The notes under the pieces are model-generated. The model did no database searches, was not told where the DNA came from, and worked only from the letters and a program-made list of their open reading frames with translations. Positions 49,444 through 59,333 of a stretch of DNA of 64,000 bases are shown in pieces. The stretch is from assembly GCF_001443605.1 (NCBI RefSeq), contig NZ_CP013118.1, positions 1,995,501 to 2,059,500 of the forward strand, in the 5' to 3' direction. A program made the translations under genes and the position numbers. The DNA is from Salinivirga cyanobacteriivorans (GTDB taxonomy: Bacteria; Bacteroidota; Bacteroidia; Bacteroidales; Salinivirgaceae). Positions within the stretch are counted from its first letter, which is position 1. Each line of letters begins with the position of its first letter.

Positions 49444-52071
49444 TTGTTATTCTTTAAAGCACAAAGCCAAGCACGAAACCCTATGATGCTGACCACCAAT
49501 GAAATAAAGCCAATCACTAAAAAATTTTACCTTTTACTGCTTTTAATAATTTTTTTGCATGGCATACTTTTAAGCAATAACAATGAACTGCCAAAAGTAT
49601 TAATCCTTCACTCCTACCACCAGCAGTTCAAATGGACGAGTGAGATAACCCGGGGTATTGAAAGCCAAATCGGAGAAATATGCGACATACAGGTGCAATA
49701 CATGGATACCAAGCGGCAATTCGACAGCACATATCAAAAACTTTTATTTGACCTAATTTATCACAAACATAAAAAACACCACTACGATGTAATTATAGTA
49801 TCCGACAATAACGCACTGAATTTTCTCAAAAAATATCATGACACCATATTTCAAAATACACCAATTGTATTTTGCGGAATCAATTACGCATCGGAGCAAG
49901 ATTTCGAGCCATTCCAACAAATAACCGGAGTCAGTGAAGAAGTCGATATTGCGAAAAATTTCAAATTAATAAAAAAACTTCAACCCCGGGTAGATACCCT
50001 TGTTATTGTGACCGATGAAACACCAACAGTGTCAAGGATTACAAAAAAACTTTCGGCACATACGCAAAAAGCAAACAGGCACTTTGGAGCAGTTAAAATA
50101 TGGGACCACATTAGCATGCATAAACTGGAGGAAAAACTATCGGACCTCAATGCAAACTACGCTGTACTTTTAGTACTTTTCTTCAGGGATGTAGATGATA
50201 AATACTACAGTTACAGGGAGAGCGCCCGTAGAATTGCATTAAGCAGCACAGTACCGGTTTATGTTTTATGGGATTTTAATCTAGGTTATGGTACATTGGG
50301 GGGATATATGGTCGATGGCTTTGAACAGGGTAAAGCTGCCGGCGAAATGACTAAAAGAATTTTACAGGGTGAAAAAGCCAGTCAGATACCAATAAAGTGG
50401 CAAAGCCCCAACCATTATAAATTCGATTTCGAACAACTCCAGAAATTCGGCATCGACCTGAATAGGTTACCCCGAAACAGCAAACTTATAAACGAGCCAT
50501 ACTCACTCTACAAGCACGACCGGCAACTTTTCTGGCAAATAATCACTGTAATAATCATACTTCTGGTGCTATCCATATTCCTGATTATTGCAGCATTAAA
50601 CTATCGCAGGCTGCTACACAAATTAGCTCAAAACCACTACTATTTACGTGCATTGCTTAATGTGGTAGGAGAAGGCATTATCGACGTAGACCTGAACAAA
50701 AAAATTAAAAACATGAACTACCTGGCGGTAGCTCTGACCGGCTATAGCGAGACTGAAGCCAGAGGGAAAAAAATCAAAGATGTTTTTGACCCAACACCTG
50801 TAAAGACACCTAACGATAAGGTTGCATATTATCTTTTAAGATCAAAAGACGGCACCAGCTATAAAATATCAAAATCTGAAAATCCGGTAAAAAGCAAAAC
50901 CAAAGAATCCGGGTATGTGGTGGCATTTAGTGATATAACCAGAATTATTGACAACGAGGAGCGATTTAGCAGGCTTGCCGAAAATGCAAAAGACCTAATT
51001 TACCGCATTAAAATCCCCGAAGGACAATTTGAATATGTAAGCCCGGCCGCACGTGAAATACTGGGATACAGCCCTGATGAACTTTACCACAAGCCTTCGT
51101 TAATAAGGCAATTCATACCTGAACAATGGAAAAAATATGTATTCAGCCGTTGGCTGGAGCTAAAAAACGGCATGATAACCGGGACATACGAGCTGCAGGT
51201 TAAGGATAAAGCCGGCAGACTCAAATGGGTTAATCAGCGCAGTGTACTTGTATATGACAACGACGGGCACCCCGTGGCCATGGAAGGAATTGTCACCGAC
51301 ATTTCGAGTCAGAAAGAAGTTGAAGAAAGGCTTAGAGAGAGCAACCTGGCACTGGAAGAAGCAAAAGAAAGGGCAGAAGAGAGTGATCGGCTTAAATCTG
51401 CTTTTCTGGCCAATATTGCCCATGAGATTAGAACCCCGATGAATGGCATCATCGGATTTGCTGAGTTGCTGCGCAGTAAAGACACAACCCCGATGTCGCA
51501 AAAGAAATACATTAATGTAATACAACGTAGTAGCGAGCGAATGCTCAACATTATTGACGACCTGGTAAATATTGCACAGATTGAGTCGGGAGCAACACGT
51601 TCACGAATGGAAGATGTAGATATTGAGATATTGCTTAATCAAATCAATGACCATTTTGAACCAATAGCAAACAATAAAGGAATAACTCTCACAATAGAAA
51701 AAGACTCTAACAAGAACCTGAATAAAAAAATACACACCGACTTATACAAACTCGATTATTCCATAAGAAGGCTCGTTGACAATGCCATAAAATATACAAA
51801 CAAGGGGGAGGTAAAAGTGCATTATGTCATTACCAACGACAAACTGGAAATAAGCGTACAAGACACTGGCATAGGCATAAGCAAAGCAAACCAAAAGAAA
51901 ATTTTTGAACGGTTTGTGCAGGCAGATAACACACCGTTGAAAGCAGAAGAAGGAACGGGGCTGGGCCTGGCCATAACACGTTCGTTTGTAGAAATAATGG
52001 GTGGCAAAATCACAGTAGAGTCGGACGTTGAAACAGGTGCTAAATTCACATTTTACATTCCGGTAAAATAG
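49444..52071 (+). CDS. Membrane sensor histidine kinase with ABC-type periplasmic binding domain and two PAS domains
   Basis: This 875-residue kinase has a first hydrophobic segment at ~29-45. A periplasmic domain (~50-345) of the ABC substrate-binding type follows (VLILHSYHQQFKWT, DVIIVSDNNAL, PIVFCGINY, GYMVDGFEQGK). TM2 is at ~360-382, then PAS (~395-500), PAS/PAC (~505-635), HisKA with His in FLANIAHEIRTPMNG (~665) and HATPase (NAIKYTN, DTGIGIS, GTGLGLAI). It should sense a small extracellular ligand directly. There is no receiver domain or adjacent regulator. The start could instead be Met14 or Met15 (49483/49486), which better precede the signal helix. Confidence 0.9.
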   Translation: MLFFKAQSQARNPMMLTTNEIKPITKKFYLLLLLIIFLHGILLSNNNELPKVLILHSYHQQFKWTSEITRGIESQIGEICDIQVQYMDTKRQFDSTYQKLLFDLIYHKHKKHHYDVIIVSDNNALNFLKKYHDTIFQNTPIVFCGINYASEQDFEPFQQITGVSEEVDIAKNFKLIKKLQPRVDTLVIVTDETPTVSRITKKLSAHTQKANRHFGAVKIWDHISMHKLEEKLSDLNANYAVLLVLFFRDVDDKYYSYRESARRIALSSTVPVYVLWDFNLGYGTLGGYMVDGFEQGKAAGEMTKRILQGEKASQIPIKWQSPNHYKFDFEQLQKFGIDLNRLPRNSKLINEPYSLYKHDRQLFWQIITVIIILLVLSIFLIIAALNYRRLLHKLAQNHYYLRALLNVVGEGIIDVDLNKKIKNMNYLAVALTGYSETEARGKKIKDVFDPTPVKTPNDKVAYYLLRSKDGTSYKISKSENPVKSKTKESGYVVAFSDITRIIDNEERFSRLAENAKDLIYRIKIPEGQFEYVSPAAREILGYSPDELYHKPSLIRQFIPEQWKKYVFSRWLELKNGMITGTYELQVKDKAGRLKWVNQRSVLVYDNDGHPVAMEGIVTDISSQKEVEERLRESNLALEEAKERAEESDRLKSAFLANIAHEIRTPMNGIIGFAELLRSKDTTPMSQKKYINVIQRSSERMLNIIDDLVNIAQIESGATRSRMEDVDIEILLNQINDHFEPIANNKGITLTIEKDSNKNLNKKIHTDLYKLDYSIRRLVDNAIKYTNKGEVKVHYVITNDKLEISVQDTGIGISKANQKKIFERFVQADNTPLKAEEGTGLGLAITRSFVEIMGGKITVESDVETGAKFTFYIPVK

Positions 52072-53562
52072 TTACTCCACCAACCTGGTAAAATCAGCTT
52101 CAATTTTCTGTTTACGCTTAAAATTATATAAAGTATAACCACGTATGCGGTAATAGTTTTGCCAAAAGTCCCGCAAAGCAGCAATATAATCTCTTCGCGA
52201 AACATCCTTTTCCTGTAGTGCCACGTTTAAATCTAAAATACTCACCTTGCCCACTTTAAACCGCTGTTTGGTAATATTATAACGAATCTGGGCTATGGTA
52301 TCTGATTTAGCAGCAATTAAAAGTTGCTCATCCTGCATATTGAACCGGGCAACCTCCAAATAAACTTCCTGATCAAAATCGACCTGCTCCTGTTCTATAT
52401 TGACAAGACTGAGCTCTCGTTGCGACTTAGCCATTTCATAACGACCTTTCCCTACCCCCCAGTCGAGTATAGGAATAGAAACCCCTACAGAAACCATTTG
52501 TGAATTTTCAAGATTATTAAAAGCATTATCGAGCCCTTCGCTAAACTTATTCAACCCGAGTGTGGCATTTAAATTGGCATTAAATAAATTTTCGGCCCTG
52601 GCCTCAGCCACATCTCTGTTCGCCTCAATACGTTGTCGCTTTAGCGAAAGCATTTTGGGATGTTGCTCGTGGGCGTAATGCAACGCAGTGTCTACATTTA
52701 TCTTGAATTTTGGAATTTCGGAAGGAATAACCAGGCTCAGCGATTTTTCATCGGTAAGGCCTAAAAAAGATTTTAAATTAAATCGTGCTACACGTAAATT
52801 CAAATCAGCTTCATTAAATGCTTTGCGGGAAGTAAGGTAACTAAGCTCCATCTGTAAAAGCTCATCTTTTGCAATGGTACCCATATTGTATCTTCCCTCG
52901 GCAATTTTATAAAGCGTATCGTTATTGTGAAAGTTAGTTTCGCTAATTTCTTTATTGATTTGAGCCAGTGCCAAATCGAAAAAATAGCTTATGGCCATGC
53001 GGGAAATCTCTTCAAGCGTAAGTAAATAATTACGTTCAGCCTCCTTATATTTTAAAGGTTCAATTTTACGTTCCCAACGATAGGCGTTATATGTAACGAG
53101 TGGTTGCCGGTAACCAATTCGAATCGGAGCAATAAGATAGGTAGTGGTTTTATTGCCGGTTAGCAATTGCACCCGCTCCAGTGAAGAACTCAGATAAAGG
53201 TTCCCGCCTGTTGGGGCAACGCGTTGTGAAATCTCCAAAGATCCGCTATTGGTCATTGAACGGCGTTCCACGAACTGATCGCTACCGTCATCAATAGTGA
53301 TGGATTCGTAAGAACGGTTCAAATCGAAAGGTGTACTGTTTAGTGTGAGCGAGGGCAGATAATTTGCTTTATAAGAACGAAAACTCCAGTAAGAAGCTCT
53401 GAAAGTATGGCGGGCCATAATGGCTCGTGGCGATTTATGCACAGCCATATCAATCACCTCATTGAGTGAAAGTAACCGTTCGTCGTTATCCTGTGCCATA
53501 CTTTGCACGCTTCCAAAAAATATAATAAAAATGCTTATTCCTATTCGCTGTATAGTATTCAT
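52072..53562 (-). CDS. TolC family outer-membrane efflux protein
   Basis: This 496-residue protein begins MNTIQRIGISIFIIFFGSVQSMAQ, a signal peptide. I therefore place the start at 53562; the longer frame to 53679 runs into the permease gene. Two TolC/OEP repeats are visible: an LLSLNEVIDMAVHKSPRAI start, an internal second repeat near LHYAHEQHPKMLSLK, and long alpha-helical stretches with conserved ILDLNVALQEKD. It forms the outer-membrane channel of the tripartite exporter encoded by the two genes upstream on the same strand. The gap to the permease is 2 nt. Confidence 0.92.
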   Translation of the reverse strand: MNTIQRIGISIFIIFFGSVQSMAQDNDERLLSLNEVIDMAVHKSPRAIMARHTFRASYWSFRSYKANYLPSLTLNSTPFDLNRSYESITIDDGSDQFVERRSMTNSGSLEISQRVAPTGGNLYLSSSLERVQLLTGNKTTTYLIAPIRIGYRQPLVTYNAYRWERKIEPLKYKEAERNYLLTLEEISRMAISYFFDLALAQINKEISETNFHNNDTLYKIAEGRYNMGTIAKDELLQMELSYLTSRKAFNEADLNLRVARFNLKSFLGLTDEKSLSLVIPSEIPKFKINVDTALHYAHEQHPKMLSLKRQRIEANRDVAEARAENLFNANLNATLGLNKFSEGLDNAFNNLENSQMVSVGVSIPILDWGVGKGRYEMAKSQRELSLVNIEQEQVDFDQEVYLEVARFNMQDEQLLIAAKSDTIAQIRYNITKQRFKVGKVSILDLNVALQEKDVSRRDYIAALRDFWQNYYRIRGYTLYNFKRKQKIEADFTRLVE

Positions 53563-53564
53563 GT

Positions 53565-54881
53565 TTATTCGCTTCTGAGTGAAACAATCGGGTCCTGGGT
53601 AGCAGCTTTTCGTGCCGGCATATAGCCAAAAATAATACCGATGGCCACTGATATTCCAAAAGATATAATTACCGACCATACCGAAACTATGGTTATGATA
53701 CCGGTGACAGTGGTTACAAAATGTGATGAAATAATCCCCAGCATCACACCAATAATACCGCCACTAAAACTTATAAGGGCTGCTTCGGCCACAAACTGTG
53801 TTAAAATATCCTTTTTTCGGGCACCTACCGCCATACGTATGCCTATCTCCTTGAAACGCTCCATTACGGTAGCCAGCATAATATTCATAATACCTATTCC
53901 CCCTACCAACAAAGATATGCCGGCAATGGCTCCAAGCACGAGGTTAAAAATATCACGTGTTTTTTGCTGTTGTTGCAGTAAAAGTTCGGGTACAATTATT
54001 TCAAAATCGTCCACATCGTTGTGCAAGCGCTTAAGCATCTTTGCCAGCACAGCACGTGTTGGTTGCAGGTTTTCGCTTTTATTTACCTGCACAATAACTT
54101 TATCAAGCTGGTTATAGTTTTTCTTTTCTGCAGCAGAGGTATTCTCCTCCTCATCTTCATCGGCCTCAAGTTGGCTTTTGGTCACTAAAGAACGGTTTAC
54201 ATATCGCAACAACATTGTTTGAACTGGCACATACACTACCTGATTGTCGCGCACAAGACCAAGTTCTCCGCTACTTTCATCTAGCACAGGTTTTTCTACA
54301 ACACCGACTACCCTTAACCATATATCACCACACTTAATCTCTTTACCAATGGGACTTTGGTTATTGAAAATAGAAACTTTTATTTGATCTGTTACAATAC
54401 AAACTGGCTGACCATATTCAACCTGGTGTGCATTAAAAAAACTGCCTTCAGAAAGCTCTTTATTAAAAAGGGTAAAGTAGTTATTGGCAGTACCGATAAC
54501 TTTCACACGCGAAGATTTACCCTGTCTGATGAGGGTTTTATTTTGAATAACCTGTGGGCAAACCTGCTCTACAGAGGGTAAAACCTGCCTTATACTTTTA
54601 ACATCTTTTAATGCCAAGCCGGGGGAAAATCTTTTTACCTGCGACTGATCATCTTCTTCCTGCTCCTCGTTACTTTCAATAATCGGCTGGATGATAATAT
54701 TATTGACACCCACCATTTTCATTTGGTTCAATATTTCCTGGCGGGCCCCATTGCCAATAGCCAACATGGTAATAACAGCGGCAACGCCAAAAATTATACC
54801 CAATGCTGTTAGTATTGTTTTGACCTTATTGGCCAGAATAGCTTCAAGTGCAATGGTTATGTCGAGCAAAAATCGGTTCAT
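53565..54881 (-). CDS. ABC exporter permease, MacB/FtsX-like core
   Basis: This 438-residue inner-membrane protein has TM1 at ~18-40, a large periplasmic MacB_PCD-type domain (~45-290) and three C-terminal TM helices in FtsX topology. The C-terminal region has the conserved GGIGIMNIMLATVMER-F-KEIGIRMAVGA (two blocks) and PARKAATQDPI motifs. Unlike MacB of Escherichia it lacks the N-terminal ATPase domain. It lies between a MacA-like adaptor and a TolC protein, so the three form a mechanotransmission-type exporter. The ATPase (LolD/MacB-N type) is not in this operon within the window. Confidence 0.9.
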   Translation of the reverse strand: MNRFLLDITIALEAILANKVKTILTALGIIFGVAAVITMLAIGNGARQEILNQMKMVGVNNIIIQPIIESNEEQEEDDQSQVKRFSPGLALKDVKSIRQVLPSVEQVCPQVIQNKTLIRQGKSSRVKVIGTANNYFTLFNKELSEGSFFNAHQVEYGQPVCIVTDQIKVSIFNNQSPIGKEIKCGDIWLRVVGVVEKPVLDESSGELGLVRDNQVVYVPVQTMLLRYVNRSLVTKSQLEADEDEEENTSAAEKKNYNQLDKVIVQVNKSENLQPTRAVLAKMLKRLHNDVDDFEIIVPELLLQQQQKTRDIFNLVLGAIAGISLLVGGIGIMNIMLATVMERFKEIGIRMAVGARKKDILTQFVAEAALISFSGGIIGVMLGIISSHFVTTVTGIITIVSVWSVIISFGISVAIGIIFGYMPARKAATQDPIVSLRSE

Positions 54882-54884
54882 ACA

Positions 54885-56102
54885 CTATTCTTCTGGCAAG
54901 TTTAGGGTTACCTCATCGTTTTCATTCAGGCCGTCTTCCACAATGATAAAATTATCATTGGCCTTACCTGTAGTAACCTTTGTTTTATTAAGACCAACAG
55001 CAGCCTTTTTATACACAAACCGGGCAGAATCTGTTACCCTGAGGGCCTCAAGCGGCACGCTAAGCACAGAATCGAAATGAGATACCATAATACGGTTGCT
55101 GGTTGTCATGCCGGGTTTAAGTACCGAATCGGTTTCACTTAAACGAATGATCACCTCAAACACCTTGGCATCGGAACCTGGTCTTTGCTCGCCTACATTA
55201 GCCACATCTATAATTTCAGCGGCAAATTGCTTATCGGGAAATGCATCTACCCCTACCTCAACCTGTTGGCCTTTTGATATTTTACTTATATCGACCTCAT
55301 TGATATAAGCGCGCGAAATCATTGAAGACATATCGGGCAATGTTGCCACAATGGGATTCCATGGACTAATGGAGGATCCTACTTTACGTTTTGTTCCATT
55401 CCAGCTTCGCTGATAGATAACCATGCCACCTTTTGGTGCTTTTACATCGAACCTTCCCATTAAGTCGAGCATTTCCTGCATCTTGCGCTGGGTTTTAGCC
55501 AAATCGGCCTCTACTTCGCGCATTTTTGCAACGGCTTTATCTCTTTTAATTTTATAATTCTCCACAGCCTGTTCATAACGCCTTTTGGCTTTATCCAAAT
55601 TAATCTCGGCCTGCCGTATTGTAGCCGGAGGCTCAAACTTCGATTGCTCCAGCTTTATTCTATTCTCTTCGAGGACATATTTAAGATTGATAAGCTCATC
55701 GCGCGTTTGCCGCATCTCAAGGGTAGTATCGAGCTTGGTTTGCAGATACTGATTTTTCTTGGTCTGAATTTCGGTTTCAATATCCTTGAGTTTTTTCGAA
55801 AGCTCCGATTTATCAAGCGATGCCACAAAGTCTCCTGAATCTACAATGGTACCTTCAGGCACAAGATCTGTAATCTTAATCCGGTATAAACCGCTTCTTT
55901 GCAAGCCGGCCGGGCCTCTTATGTCCATGCTGTTTTCGGCCTGAAGCTCTCCTGTAGTGGTTACAACAACATCAAAATCACCGTATTGAACTTTATGATA
56001 AAGTTGTGTAGTTTTTGTTTTGTCGGAAGATCCAAAAGCAATCCAGACAATGATGAGCAATACCAGCAGTGCACCGCCCCAAATGAGGCCTTTTTTCTTC
56101 AT
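54885..56102 (-). CDS. Periplasmic adaptor (membrane fusion) protein, MacA/HlyD family
   Basis: This 405-residue protein has an N-terminal membrane anchor (~5-22, LIWGGALLVLLIIVWIAFG), a lipoyl-like half-motif before a long alpha-hairpin (~90-215) and a beta-barrel region (~230-330: GMVIYQRSWNG, ISKGQQVEVGVDAFP). The C-terminal membrane-proximal domain ends at ~405. It links the inner-membrane permease to TolC. It is the first gene of the adaptor-permease-TolC operon; the spacing to the permease gene is 3 nt. Confidence 0.9.
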   Translation of the reverse strand: MKKKGLIWGGALLVLLIIVWIAFGSSDKTKTTQLYHKVQYGDFDVVVTTTGELQAENSMDIRGPAGLQRSGLYRIKITDLVPEGTIVDSGDFVASLDKSELSKKLKDIETEIQTKKNQYLQTKLDTTLEMRQTRDELINLKYVLEENRIKLEQSKFEPPATIRQAEINLDKAKRRYEQAVENYKIKRDKAVAKMREVEADLAKTQRKMQEMLDLMGRFDVKAPKGGMVIYQRSWNGTKRKVGSSISPWNPIVATLPDMSSMISRAYINEVDISKISKGQQVEVGVDAFPDKQFAAEIIDVANVGEQRPGSDAKVFEVIIRLSETDSVLKPGMTTSNRIMVSHFDSVLSVPLEALRVTDSARFVYKKAAVGLNKTKVTTGKANDNFIIVEDGLNENDEVTLNLPEE

Positions 56103-56204
56103 TAGATATATGTTTTGTTGTTTTCATTTAAAATTTGCCCCGCTAAAATAACAATAAGTTACCACATTCGAAATATAATGGGTAAAAGGTTTTATTCTAA
56201 TCTT

Positions 56205-59200
56205 TTATTTCGGTTTTTTTAATACCAGAACCGGAAGCCATACAATTATCCCGATTAATGAAAAAACAAGACCTCCTATTGAACCTGCTGCAAATGCATA
56301 CCAAAAAGGTTCTTCTTTAACATAAATTATGAAAGGTAAAAGGGCTAATATAGTTGAAATGACCGTCAAAAGAATTGGGATGATCTTGTTTGAAAAAGCT
56401 TTAATATAGATTTGTTTATTATCAAAATTCCTGGTTTTGGCTATTACATTAAATTCATTAAGAATATATAATGATGCATTGATACTAATTCCGGCAATAA
56501 GAATAAATGAGGCGTATCCACCCTGATCAAAATTTATATCGAAACAGTAGAAGGTTAAAAATATTCCACTAAAAGCCACAAGCGTGAGAGCAATAATTGC
56601 TATGGGTTTTTTGATGGATTCTAATAATACTGATAGAATAATAAATAAGAGGAATAAAACTACTATAATAGCCCATGAATAATTAGATCTTTTTTGAAAA
56701 AAACTACCATAGCCTGGCAAATCTGCTTTGTAACCCATGGGTAATTCACTATTTATATGAGATACTGTTTCTCTGACGAATTTTTTTTCAAGCATGGCTG
56801 TACCAGCAAAATTAAAACCTATTACGATTTGGTATTGTTGGTTTTTTTTATGAATATCATGCCCAACGTATTTTTCATTGATTGTTGAATAACCACTTAA
56901 TTTGCTATATTGATTGTTTGTGAAGACTGGTTTGTTTTGTATTTCCCATATTGTTGATTGCTCATTAGTTGGTTTTAAAGATACTTTATGCAATTGTCCG
57001 TTTTTTAAAATATGGGTAACAGGAAACATCTTTCCTGATTTCAACTGCATAGCCTTGTAAATATTAAAGATATTGAAATCTATTATACTTAAATAATCTG
57101 CATCAAATCCCATTAGCCATTTTTTTCTGGATATATCACTGAAAAAACTGCCGCTTCCTTTTATTTTTAAATCTTTAACCCGTCTATTTTGGTTTATTTT
57201 TTCTGAATACGCCATGGCATAATTGTACAAATCGTTATAATTGTAGCCATATAGGTATATATTAGAGGAGTTATAACCTTCATTGATTGCGTTGGAGAAA
57301 CCCCTTCCGACACCCACAACGCCCCAGTCTACACCTCCAATTTTATCCACAAACTCAATAATTTTGTTTTTTAACTGAAAAGGGAATGAGGTTTTCGAAA
57401 CCGACTCATTAAATAAAACCCTAACTGAGCCTTTATTTGATCTTTCAATATTTGTTGTAAACGATTCAATTTCACTAAAACCGGAAAGGAAACCCTCAAC
57501 AAGCTGCAAGTTTTTATTAATTTGTTGAATTGTTGTGCCATCCTTTCCTTCGCAATGAATACTTAAAACTGTTTTACGGGGTTCTGAGGTATATGAATCT
57601 GTGAATACGTATTTTGAAAACAATCTATAAGTACCCCCTAAACCAAGTTCGACATATTCTTTAAGATGTGCCTGATAAAAATTAGAACCTATTGTGGCAT
57701 TATATAATGCTGCTGGCCCTGTATCTTTCTCTATTTTCTGAGGAAGTTTATGAACCGGAAGTCCAAAAAGCACAACCAACGCAACAATAAAAAACCCACG
57801 TGATTTATTCTGAACAGTAATCCAATTTGAGTATAGTCTGTTTATATATATGATGGTTCTGTACCTTTTTTGAACAAAATTATTTTTAAGTTTATTAACG
57901 GGTAGGTAATCAATGAGTGCGGGGACAAACCACAAAGAAAGCATAAGTGAAACTGGAAGGTTAATAATAATTACATAACTAAAATCAATCAAACTTATTT
58001 GTGTTTCGTAGTTCAAAAACAATATTATGCTTAATGCTCCAATAGTAGTCAAACTGGCAGCAACAATTGGCAAAATAACATTTCGGTTTTGATGATGGCG
58101 AATGTGATCTACCATGATGATGCAATTGTCAATTATTACGCCCAGTGAAATTGTAATACCTGCTAAAGAATAGATGTGTATTTCAACACCTAATAACTGA
58201 TAGAAAATAATCGCTACCAACAAATTGGCCACCAGCGTAATGGTGATAATGAGCAAATACCTAAAACTTCTGGTTAGCAACAAAACAAAAACCAGCAAAG
58301 AAAATAAAGCTATAAGCGTACGCCACAAAATTTTATTAAGCTCTTTCTTAATAAATTTAGTTGTATCATAAACAACCTGATGACTAATTGTTGCATCATA
58401 TTTAGAAAGAATCTTAGAAATTGTGCGCTTAACTTTTGAGCCTACTTTAATATTATTCGCGTTTTTTACGGGGTAAATTGTCAAACCAATTGTTTCAAGA
58501 CCATTAATCCTGTAATATTTATTTCTTGGTGGCAGTTTAAAATGGACGTTAGCAATCTGTCCCAGCTTAATCAGGTACCCATTACTATTTTCAACAACAA
58601 TATTAGCCCATTCCGGAAAATGATTACTATTGAGACCTGTTTTTATTGGAACGCGTCCGGTTGGCTGATTGGACGAATTTTTAGCAAAACCAATATATTC
58701 AGAGTTCAAATGATTTTTTATCGATTCGGAGATATCAGCAATTTCAACATTTAAATTTTGCAGTTTACGAGGTTCATATTCAATTATATACTCTTTTTTT
58801 TGCTTTCCATATATCTCAACATGGCTCACACCCTCTAATTGTGAAATTTGTGGTACAAATACCTGTTCTGCAATGTGGGTTAATTCAGGGGATGATAACC
58901 TACCAAAGAGTACATAATTCAATAATGGTTTTTGATCTTCACCTGGTTTATTTACATCAATTACCGGGTAGGATAAATTGTCAGGAAGCTTTGCATATAA
59001 TTCTCTGATGGCGGTGGAAACATTAAACCGGGCAATATCCATTGGGGTTTCTTTGTCAAATTTGACTTTAACATGGCCATGACCCTTACTGGTAAAGGAG
59101 GAGGTTTCTGCTACTCCCTGCATTTTTTCAACCACAGATTCAATTTTCTTTGTTACACTATTCTCCAGGACTCTTGCAGACGCATTAGGTAAGCTGTAAC

Positions 59201-59333
59201 TAATGGTTATTGAGGGTAAAGTACGATTGGGCAAAAGCGCTAATTTAAGATCGGTAATAAAAACACTCCCAAGTAAGGCTAAAAGCACTACTGTCATTAT
59301 AATGGAAAAACTGGAAGTGGTTTTTTTATGCAT
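56205..59333 (-). CDS. RND-family transporter, second pump of the operon
   Basis: This 1042-residue RND protein shows the AcrB-type layout: TM1 (~10-30), porter domain (~35-330), TM2-6, a second periplasmic domain (~540-850) and TM7-12. The TM4 motif is LGVIIDNCIIMVDHIR, keeping one Asp of the AcrB Asp-Asp pair. Sequence conservation to standard HAE1 pumps is weak, the TM10 region is NKIIPILLTVISTI, and the gene is AT-rich. Its start overlaps the signal peptidase stop (TAATG), so translation is coupled. Together with the upstream RND it may form a heteromeric MdtBC-like pump. Substrate unknown. Confidence 0.85.
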   Translation of the reverse strand: MHKKTTSSFSIIMTVVLLALLGSVFITDLKLALLPNRTLPSITISYSLPNASARVLENSVTKKIESVVEKMQGVAETSSFTSKGHGHVKVKFDKETPMDIARFNVSTAIRELYAKLPDNLSYPVIDVNKPGEDQKPLLNYVLFGRLSSPELTHIAEQVFVPQISQLEGVSHVEIYGKQKKEYIIEYEPRKLQNLNVEIADISESIKNHLNSEYIGFAKNSSNQPTGRVPIKTGLNSNHFPEWANIVVENSNGYLIKLGQIANVHFKLPPRNKYYRINGLETIGLTIYPVKNANNIKVGSKVKRTISKILSKYDATISHQVVYDTTKFIKKELNKILWRTLIALFSLLVFVLLLTRSFRYLLIITITLVANLLVAIIFYQLLGVEIHIYSLAGITISLGVIIDNCIIMVDHIRHHQNRNVILPIVAASLTTIGALSIILFLNYETQISLIDFSYVIIINLPVSLMLSLWFVPALIDYLPVNKLKNNFVQKRYRTIIYINRLYSNWITVQNKSRGFFIVALVVLFGLPVHKLPQKIEKDTGPAALYNATIGSNFYQAHLKEYVELGLGGTYRLFSKYVFTDSYTSEPRKTVLSIHCEGKDGTTIQQINKNLQLVEGFLSGFSEIESFTTNIERSNKGSVRVLFNESVSKTSFPFQLKNKIIEFVDKIGGVDWGVVGVGRGFSNAINEGYNSSNIYLYGYNYNDLYNYAMAYSEKINQNRRVKDLKIKGSGSFFSDISRKKWLMGFDADYLSIIDFNIFNIYKAMQLKSGKMFPVTHILKNGQLHKVSLKPTNEQSTIWEIQNKPVFTNNQYSKLSGYSTINEKYVGHDIHKKNQQYQIVIGFNFAGTAMLEKKFVRETVSHINSELPMGYKADLPGYGSFFQKRSNYSWAIIVVLFLLFIILSVLLESIKKPIAIIALTLVAFSGIFLTFYCFDINFDQGGYASFILIAGISINASLYILNEFNVIAKTRNFDNKQIYIKAFSNKIIPILLTVISTILALLPFIIYVKEEPFWYAFAAGSIGGLVFSLIGIIVWLPVLVLKKPK

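Noticed and set aside
53563-53679. 39-residue extension of the TolC gene
   Set aside because: It lies inside the permease gene and would put the signal peptide in the middle of the protein.
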